In this document: in pieces, positions 58,023 to 64,000 of the stretch
Position numbering within the stretch: the stretch's first letter is position 1
Layout: each line of letters starts with the position of its first letter
Assembly (NCBI RefSeq): GCF_024124545.1
Contig: NZ_JAMXSF010000006.1
Coordinates: 186,001 to 250,000 of the forward strand
Source of the DNA: Pseudoalteromonas sp. XMcav2-N
GTDB taxonomy: Bacteria > Pseudomonadota > Gammaproteobacteria > Enterobacterales > Alteromonadaceae
Reading direction: 5' to 3'
DNA: 64,000 nucleotides
Made by a program: the position numbers and the translations under genes
The notes under the pieces: generated by a model
What the model was told of the DNA's origin: nothing
What the model saw: the letters and a program-made list of their open reading frames with translations, nothing else
Database searches by the model: none

Positions 58023-59750
58023 ATGATGGATGTTCAAACTCTCACCTTTATAATTGTTGGGCTCAGTTTTGCCCTCTACATCGGCATTGCCATCTGGGCC
58101 CGTGCCGGTTCAACCAATGAATTCTATGTTGCCGGCGGTGGTGTACCGCCTGTGGCAAACGGCATGGCAACGGCCGCGGACTGGATGAGTGCTGCTTCGT
58201 TTATCTCTATGGCCGGTATAATCTCATTTGCCGGTTATGATGGCGGCGTTTATCTGATGGGCTGGACCGGTGGTTACGTACTGCTGGCATTGTGCCTGGC
58301 GCCTTATCTGCGTAAGTTTGGCAAATTCACTGTGCCCGATTTTATCGGCGACCGTTACTACTCGCAGGTGGCACGGGTTGTGGCCATTCTGTGTGCTATT
58401 TTTATCTGTTTCACTTACATTGCCGGACAAATGCGTGGTGTGGGCGTGGTATTCTCTCGCTTCCTCGAAGTTGACATCGAAACCGGCGTGTATATCGGCA
58501 TGGTGATCGTGTTCTTCTACGCCGTACTTGGTGGCATGAAAGGCATTACCTACACTCAGGTTGCACAATACTGTGTGCTGGTTTTCGCCTACCTGGTGCC
58601 TGCAATCTTTATCTCTTTGATGATGACAGGTCACTTACTGCCGCAAACCGGCTTTGGTGGTACTCTGGCGGATGGTTCCGGAACCTATTTGCTGGATAAA
58701 CTCGACGGGCTCAGTACCGAGCTCGGCTTTGCGCAATACACCGAAGGCTCCAAGAGTATGATTGACGTGTTTGCTATCACAGCGGCGCTGATGGTCGGTA
58801 CTGCTGGTCTGCCACATGTTATCGTACGTTTCTTCACCGTACCCAGAGTAAAAGACACTCGTATTTCTGCGGCCTGGACCTTAGTCTTTATCGCCATTGT
58901 ATACACCACAGCACCGGCTGTTGCATCATTTGCTCGCGTGAATATGATTGATACGATCAATGGTAAAGATGGCAGCGGTACGGCGTATGCCGAGGCGCCA
59001 CAGTGGGTGAAAAACTGGGAAAGAACGGGTCTTATCACCTTCAATGATAAAAATGGTGACGGCAAGATGTTCTATTCTGCTGGTAAGATTGACGATCCGG
59101 CGAGCCGTAATGAGGTGAAAATTGATCGCGATATTATGGTTCTGGCGAACCCGGAAATTGCAGATTTACCGGCTTGGGTAATTGCACTGGTCGCGGCAGG
59201 TGGTATTGCAGCGGCGCTGTCGACCACAGCGGGTCTGCTATTGGTTATCTCGACCTCGGTCTCTCATGATTTACTCAAACGCACCCTCAAACCGGATATC
59301 AGTGATAAGCAAGAACTCCTGGCGGCACGTTTGTCGGCGATGGTGGCCATTGCAATCTCTGCTTACTTTGGTATTAACCCGCCCGGATTCGTGGCGTCGG
59401 TGGTGGCCTTTGCCTTTGGTCTGGCGGCGGCAAGCTTCTTCCCGGCGATCATTATGGGGATCTTCTCCAAACGTATGAATAAAGAGGGCGCCATCAGCGG
59501 TATGGTATGTGGTATCGGTTTCACTGCGGCTTACATTATCTACTTTAAGTTTGTCAGCCCGGAACTGAATACGCCTGTGAACTGGTTGTTTGGTATTTCG
59601 CCTGAGGGGATTGGCATTATTGGTATGTTAGTGAACTTTGGTATTGCTGCCATAGTGATGAAACTGACGGCCGAGACGCCACTTGAAGTGAAGCAAATGG
59701 TCGATGGGATCCGTAATCCGAAGGGCTCTTCTGCAGCACACGCGCATTAA
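58023..59750 (+). CDS. Sodium:solute symporter (VC_2705/ActP-like)
   Basis: The 575-residue protein has about 13 transmembrane helices and the SSF signature near 80-250 (MATAADWMSAASFISMAG, GVVFSRFLEV). It belongs to the acetate/monocarboxylate-like VC_2705 subfamily that goes with DUF4212. It carries a loop insert around 300-380 containing a DKNGDGKMFY calcium-site-like motif, typical for this group. ATG 58023 or 58026 both follow AAGGAG. Substrate is likely a short carboxylate such as acetate, by context with the CrbS-like kinase. Confidence 0.9.
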   Translation: MMDVQTLTFIIVGLSFALYIGIAIWARAGSTNEFYVAGGGVPPVANGMATAADWMSAASFISMAGIISFAGYDGGVYLMGWTGGYVLLALCLAPYLRKFGKFTVPDFIGDRYYSQVARVVAILCAIFICFTYIAGQMRGVGVVFSRFLEVDIETGVYIGMVIVFFYAVLGGMKGITYTQVAQYCVLVFAYLVPAIFISLMMTGHLLPQTGFGGTLADGSGTYLLDKLDGLSTELGFAQYTEGSKSMIDVFAITAALMVGTAGLPHVIVRFFTVPRVKDTRISAAWTLVFIAIVYTTAPAVASFARVNMIDTINGKDGSGTAYAEAPQWVKNWERTGLITFNDKNGDGKMFYSAGKIDDPASRNEVKIDRDIMVLANPEIADLPAWVIALVAAGGIAAALSTTAGLLLVISTSVSHDLLKRTLKPDISDKQELLAARLSAMVAIAISAYFGINPPGFVASVVAFAFGLAAASFFPAIIMGIFSKRMNKEGAISGMVCGIGFTAAYIIYFKFVSPELNTPVNWLFGISPEGIGIIGMLVNFGIAAIVMKLTAETPLEVKQMVDGIRNPKGSSAAHAH

Positions 59751-59835
59751 TACTCACGTGATACTTTCTGATAGCGAAGAAACCAACTACTTCATGGCGA
59801 AAGCTGTGGAGTAGTTGTTATTTTTGGGAGGGATT

Positions 59836-61674
59836 GTGACGGCTCATGTTCAGGATGTGCTGACCTTCGTGCAGCAGCAGGCGCCATTTGGTCAGTTGGC
59901 TGACAGCGCGACGGAGTACTTTGTTGATCATCTGGAAATCATTTATGTCAGCGCGCAGAATCAGGCTCAGTGGTTCAAAAGCGAATTACCTCAGCTGTAT
60001 CTGGTACGCTCTGGTCATTTCGATCTGCGCTCCGAGAACGCTGAGCTGATCACCCGATTGGCCGAAGGGGACTATTTTGGCTACCCTTCGTTGTTGACGG
60101 GTGAGCCGATTAGCAATCAACTGGAAGTGGTTCAAGCCGGGCTGGTGTATGTATTGCCACAAGCTGCGTTTGACTTTCTCCGCCGAGAGTATAAACCTTT
60201 TGAGCAGTATTTTGTGCGTGCCCACGCCAAACGCTTGTTGTCCAATCACTATAAAGAGTCGACGACGAGCTGGTCGGAGCGTCCGGTCAGTGAGCTGATG
60301 AGCCGGGCGGCGGTAACACTGGAGCCGCATGCCAGTATTCAGGATGCGGCCCAAGTCATGAAGAAACATCGGGTTTCTTCGATCATGGTGACACAGAACA
60401 AGCAGCTCGTGGGGGTTGTGACTGATCGCGATTTACGAAACCGGGTGCTGGCAGAAGGGGTCGATCCAGCCAGGGTGATCCATGAGATCATGACGGTCAA
60501 ACCTAAATATATTTTTGAGAACAACCGCATCTTTTCGGCACTTCACCTGATGCTAAAACATAATATTCATCATCTGCCGGTGCTCAATGAAGATCGCACC
60601 CCTATGGGTATGATCACCAGCACCGATCTTTTACGCCAGCAAAAAAGCGATCCGGTACAGTTAATTGGGCGGATCTATAAAGCACGCAGCTATAGTGAAG
60701 TGAAGCAACTAGCCAAGGAGATCCCGGATCTGTTGAGTGAGTTTGCCAATAAGATCGAAGATATTTCTTTGATAGGGCAGCTACTCAGTGGGTTGAGTGA
60801 TGCTTTGACCGGGCGTTTGATCGACTTATACCAGCAGCAGCATGGTACTGCACCTACCCCGTTTGCCTGGATCTGTTTTGGCTCTCAGGCTCGTGAAGAG
60901 CAAACCCTGCATTCCGATCAGGACAATGGCCTGTTGTTGCCCGAGGGCGTTACCGACGAGCAAAGAGCGTATTTTGCGCGGCTCGGATCGTTTGTATGTC
61001 AACAGCTGGATGAATGCGGGATCCGTACTTGTCCGGGAAATATCATGGCGAGTAATCCGGCGTGTCGGGGCACACTCAGTGAATGGTGCGAGCGATTCAC
61101 AACCTGGATCCATGCGCCGACACCCCATGCCATGCTCAATTGTAAAATCTACTTTGACCTGCGATTTATCACGGGCTCTGATCTGCTATTCGGACAATTC
61201 CTGCATCATCTCAACGACATCCCAAAAAACCAGCTGTTTTATGCCGCCATGGCCGCTGATATCAACGTGAATACTGTCCCGATTGGCTTGTTTCATCAGT
61301 TTAAACTTCAGCAAGACAAGTATAAGCATAAATATCTGGATCTGAAAAAGCGCGGTGTTGTGATCATCAACGATATTGTCCGTCTTTACGCGTTGCAAGC
61401 TGGGATCTGCAAAGCCAATACATTACAGCGCTTAAAGGCGCTGAAAGGACACAAGCTACTCAGTGATGAAGACATTGCCAATTTGCAGGACTGCTGGCGA
61501 TTTTTGACTCAGCTGCGTTTGCGCACTCAGATTGATCGAGAAGGTTTACCTGAAAACTGCATCAACCCCGGCCATCTGGGCTCACTGGAGCGGCATCAAC
61601 TCAAAGAGGCCTTTCAATTGGTCAAACAAGCCCAGCAGGCGTGTGCGTTTAAATTTGCCAGGGGCAGCTTGTGA
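59836..61674 (+). CDS. cNMP-CBS-DUF294 nucleotidyltransferase-like protein
   Basis: The 612-residue protein has a cyclic-nucleotide-binding-like domain (about 15-135), two CBS domains (about 150-270), then DUF294 with the nucleotidyltransferase-type motif GSQAREEQTLHSDQDNGLLL and a C-terminal helical DUF294 domain. It resembles GlnD-type regulators, but no HD or ACT domain is seen. GTG 59836 follows GGGAGG. Its stop overlaps the exonuclease start by 4 bases (GTGA). It recurs beside the acetate symporter in related genomes, and may transfer nucleotides to an unknown protein. Confidence 0.88.
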   Translation: MTAHVQDVLTFVQQQAPFGQLADSATEYFVDHLEIIYVSAQNQAQWFKSELPQLYLVRSGHFDLRSENAELITRLAEGDYFGYPSLLTGEPISNQLEVVQAGLVYVLPQAAFDFLRREYKPFEQYFVRAHAKRLLSNHYKESTTSWSERPVSELMSRAAVTLEPHASIQDAAQVMKKHRVSSIMVTQNKQLVGVVTDRDLRNRVLAEGVDPARVIHEIMTVKPKYIFENNRIFSALHLMLKHNIHHLPVLNEDRTPMGMITSTDLLRQQKSDPVQLIGRIYKARSYSEVKQLAKEIPDLLSEFANKIEDISLIGQLLSGLSDALTGRLIDLYQQQHGTAPTPFAWICFGSQAREEQTLHSDQDNGLLLPEGVTDEQRAYFARLGSFVCQQLDECGIRTCPGNIMASNPACRGTLSEWCERFTTWIHAPTPHAMLNCKIYFDLRFITGSDLLFGQFLHHLNDIPKNQLFYAAMAADINVNTVPIGLFHQFKLQQDKYKHKYLDLKKRGVVIINDIVRLYALQAGICKANTLQRLKALKGHKLLSDEDIANLQDCWRFLTQLRLRTQIDREGLPENCINPGHLGSLERHQLKEAFQLVKQAQQACAFKFARGSL

Positions 61675-62288
61675 ACTGGTTATCACGGTTGCGAAACTGG
61701 CATACCTATCGCCAATTGAGGTTTACAGAAGCCGATTTGGTGGTGCTGGATCTTGAATTAACCGGTCTGGATCCTAAACGTGATGAGATTGTCTCGGCTG
61801 CCTGGGTGGAGATCCGACAAGGCCGGGTTATATTGAACTCAGCGCGGCACGTGCTGAACAAGGAGGTACATCAGTTGGGGCAAAGTCCGGTGATCCATGG
61901 TGTCGATGAACAAGCATTGCAGCAGGGTGATACGTTACGGGCTTTATTGCAGCAACTGGGCAGCTTGCTTGAACAGCGTATTTTGGTCTGTCATAACGCT
62001 TTGCTCGATTGGGGGTTCATCAAGCGGGCGTTTGTACATCACGACATTGAGACGCGGCCAAAGCTAATCCTGGATACCATGCAGATAGAGCGGGATCGAT
62101 TGCTCAGACAAGGACAAACGCTTACGGCAGATTGTTTAACCCTGTCCGCCTGTCGTCAGCGTTATGGATTACCACACGCTTCTGAGCATCATGCACTGAG
62201 CGATGCGCTGAGTACGGCTGAACTGTTATTGGCACAGAATAGTCAATTTGGCGGAGCGCATGGCGCGTTGGTTAGACAACTGACATAA
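61671..62288 (+). CDS. DnaQ-like 3'-5' exonuclease
   Basis: The 205-residue protein has the three DEDDh exonuclease motifs: DLELTGLDP (ExoI, D-x-E), HNALLDWGFI (ExoII), and HHALSDALSTAELL (ExoIII with the histidine and aspartate). It starts at GTG 61671, overlapping the previous stop. Unlike the replicative proofreader it lacks a polymerase-binding tail. It always travels with the DUF294 protein in such clusters, which suggests a common task in nucleic acid or nucleotide processing, but what is degraded is unknown. Confidence 0.9.
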   Translation: MNWLSRLRNWHTYRQLRFTEADLVVLDLELTGLDPKRDEIVSAAWVEIRQGRVILNSARHVLNKEVHQLGQSPVIHGVDEQALQQGDTLRALLQQLGSLLEQRILVCHNALLDWGFIKRAFVHHDIETRPKLILDTMQIERDRLLRQGQTLTADCLTLSACRQRYGLPHASEHHALSDALSTAELLLAQNSQFGGAHGALVRQLT

Positions 62289-62444
62289 TTATTTTTGCAT
62301 ATCTCTTACACATTTTTGCCTGGTCGATTACAATAGCGCCATCTTAATACGGAAGACTTGGGATTTTTATTCGTGTGCCGCGTATAAAGTCGGAGTGCCA
62401 CGCAATTGCCCCAATTTTTCACAACGAGGTGGATCTTCAATTTA

Positions 62445-63458
62445 ATGACTATCAAACTGGCAATAAATGGTTTTGGTCGTATTGGTCGCAACATAGTGCG
62501 GGCTTTGTATGAATCTGGTCGCCAGCGAGACATTCAAATCGTCGCGATAAATGAACTTGCCGATCCGCAAGGTATTGCCCATTTGCTCAAATACGATACT
62601 TCGCATGGGCGTTTTTCTTTCCCCGTTCATCTTGACGCACCTTACCTGACAGTCGGCGACGATAAAATCCAGCTGTTTAGCGAAGCAGATCCTAGTCATT
62701 TGCCCTGGCATGCCCTCGATGTCGACGTTGTTTTAGAGTGCACCGGTGTATTCCATTCTCGTTTTCATGCTCAGTCACATTTGCGTGCAGGGGCAAAGAA
62801 AGTGCTGTTTTCTCATCCCGCCGACGCAGATGTTGATGCAACCATAGTGTATGGGATCAATGATAAAGAGCTTCTCCCTGAGCACACCATTGTATCTAAT
62901 GGCTCTTGTACAACTAACTGTATTGTCCCTGTCATAAATGTGTTGGATGATGCTTTTGGCATCGGCTCTGGCACCATTACGACGATCCATGCATCAATGC
63001 ATGATCAACAGGTGATCGATGCATATCATCCGGATCTTCGTCGTACTCGTGCGGCAAGCCAGTCCATCATTCCTGTGGATACAAAGCTGGCGAGAGGGAT
63101 CGAGCGGATCCTGCCAAAATTTCATGGGTGTTTCGAAGCGATTGCCGTTCGGGTGCCAACCATTAATGTCACCGCGATGGATCTGAGTGTGACGCTAAAC
63201 AGTGATGTGACTATTGAGCAGGTGAATAATGCATTACAACAGGCCGCAAGAGGTCCGTTGCAAGGGATACTGGACTACACTGAGGAGCCGTTGGTCTCGG
63301 TGGATTTTAATCATGATCCACATTCCAGTATCATAGATGGTACCCAAACACGCGTCAGCCAGAAGCGGTTGGCGAAATTGTTGGTGTGGTGCGACAACGA
63401 GTGGGGGTTTGCAAACCGTATGCTCGATACCGCAGCAGCAATGACACAAGTTAATTAA
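62445..63458 (+). CDS. epd: Erythrose-4-phosphate dehydrogenase
   Basis: Epd oxidises erythrose 4-phosphate on the way to pyridoxal phosphate and resembles GAPDH. The 337-residue protein has the NAD fold start [21 protein letters not shown] (ATG 62445), the catalytic Cys in [13 protein letters not shown], and the Epd-like [14 protein letters not shown] instead of the GAPDH phosphate-site pattern. Gene order epd-pgk is conserved. An upstream in-frame start at 62406 would add unrelated residues. Confidence 0.95.
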   Translation: MTIKLAINGFGRIGRNIVRALYESGRQRDIQIVAINELADPQGIAHLLKYDTSHGRFSFPVHLDAPYLTVGDDKIQLFSEADPSHLPWHALDVDVVLECTGVFHSRFHAQSHLRAGAKKVLFSHPADADVDATIVYGINDKELLPEHTIVSNGSCTTNCIVPVINVLDDAFGIGSGTITTIHASMHDQQVIDAYHPDLRRTRAASQSIIPVDTKLARGIERILPKFHGCFEAIAVRVPTINVTAMDLSVTLNSDVTIEQVNNALQQAARGPLQGILDYTEEPLVSVDFNHDPHSSIIDGTQTRVSQKRLAKLLVWCDNEWGFANRMLDTAAAMTQVN

Positions 63459-63490
63459 AAAACCAAGTATCGTTCTTGAAGGAGATGTCA

Positions 63491-64000
63491 ATGTCAGTCA
63501 TTAAGATGGCGGATTTAGATTTAAACGGCAAACGCGTTCTGATCCGTGAAGATCTTAACGTACCGGTGAAAGAAGGCAAGGTTACATCAGATGCCCGTAT
63601 CAGAGCGTCTTTACCTACCATCAAACTAGCCCTTGAAAAAGGTGCCAAGGTCATGGTGATGTCTCACCTGGGTCGCCCAACGGAAGGGGAATACGATGCG
63701 CAGTATTCAATGCAGCCCGTCGTAGATTACCTAAACGATGCGCTTGAGCAAAACGTGCGCCTGGTAGATAACTATCTGGATGGCGTAGATATCGCAGATA
63801 ACGAAGTTGTGGTATTCGAAAACGTGCGCTTCAATGTGGGCGAGAAAAAGAATGATGAAGCCCTGTCGAAAAAGCTGGCAGCGTTGTGTGACGTTTATGT
63901 AATGGATGCATTTGGTACCGCACACCGTGCACAGGCATCTACACATGGTGTTGGTTTATTTGCCGAAGTGGCTTGCGCAGGCCCGTTACTGGCCGCTGAA
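63491..64000 (+). CDS. pgk: Phosphoglycerate kinase, C-terminus beyond window
   Basis: The frame opens at ATG 63491 (GAAGGAG upstream) and runs off the right edge with 170 codons visible. It has [19 protein letters not shown], the RIRASLPTI substrate arginines, [10 protein letters not shown] and [13 protein letters not shown]; these are the N-domain 3-phosphoglycerate binding motifs of Pgk. It makes ATP in glycolysis. It follows epd by 32 bases. Confidence 0.96.
   Translation, partial: MSVIKMADLDLNGKRVLIREDLNVPVKEGKVTSDARIRASLPTIKLALEKGAKVMVMSHLGRPTEGEYDAQYSMQPVVDYLNDALEQNVRLVDNYLDGVDIADNEVVVFENVRFNVGEKKNDEALSKKLAALCDVYVMDAFGTAHRAQASTHGVGLFAEVACAGPLLAAE

Overview
The window reads as chromosomal DNA of a marine gammaproteobacterium of the Alteromonadales, most likely Pseudoalteromonas. 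This rests on protein resemblance (PanP-type aspartate decarboxylase, YfiR/CHASE8 kinase pair, CrbS-type sensor, Mpl/UbiX, AsnA/AsnC) and on gene order (pyrE-rph facing yicC, gmk-rpoZ-spoT, ispB facing rplU-rpmA-obgE). It is an inference from recognition, not from a database search. Genes are dense, on both strands, and separated by many clear hairpin terminators. I saw no rRNA, tRNA, CRISPR array or complete insertion sequence.

Layout. 0-9 kb: PilZ protein (cut by the window edge), radA, an unknown envelope protein, an M23 peptidase, tyrS, a CbiB-like membrane protein with mtnN, and a DUF2726 protein. 9-16 kb: folE2, the redox phosphorelay arcB/arcA as a convergent pair, and a YfiR plus histidine kinase operon. 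16-24 kb: rsmC, trmB, mutY-yggX, ispB, rplU-rpmA-obgE, folA, a DUF3718 protein and galU. 24-26 kb: a degenerate tyrosine recombinase, an RHH protein and a glyoxalase-like protein. 26-36 kb: recG-trmH, the divergent asnC/asnA pair, a FapA-type protein, ridA-spoT, rpoZ and gmk.

36.4-41.5 kb is an accessory block lying between gmk and yicC. It holds a MerR-methyltransferase fusion with a textbook 19-bp-spacer promoter, an XRE regulator coupled to a small membrane protein, an unannotated 39-residue peptide with a colicin V-like 15-residue leader, a wrecked DUF4377 lipoprotein gene and a HEAT-repeat protein. This is the most novel part of the window.

41.5-48 kb: yicC, rph-pyrE, mpl-ubiX and a YadGH-type ABC exporter. 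48-64 kb: a TrmB paralogue with altered active-site residues, a degenerate GGDEF/EAL membrane protein, panP, a GAF-diguanylate cyclase, and an acetate-type module (SSF-histidine kinase CrbS, DUF4212 plus symporter, CBS-DUF294 protein, DnaQ-like exonuclease). epd and the start of pgk close the window.

Functionally the window is mostly housekeeping (translation, tRNA/rRNA modification, nucleotide synthesis, repair, ppGpp). Several sensory systems overlie this: Arc, CrbS, YfiR-kinase, and three cyclic-di-GMP-related proteins (PilZ, GGDEF, degenerate GGDEF-EAL).
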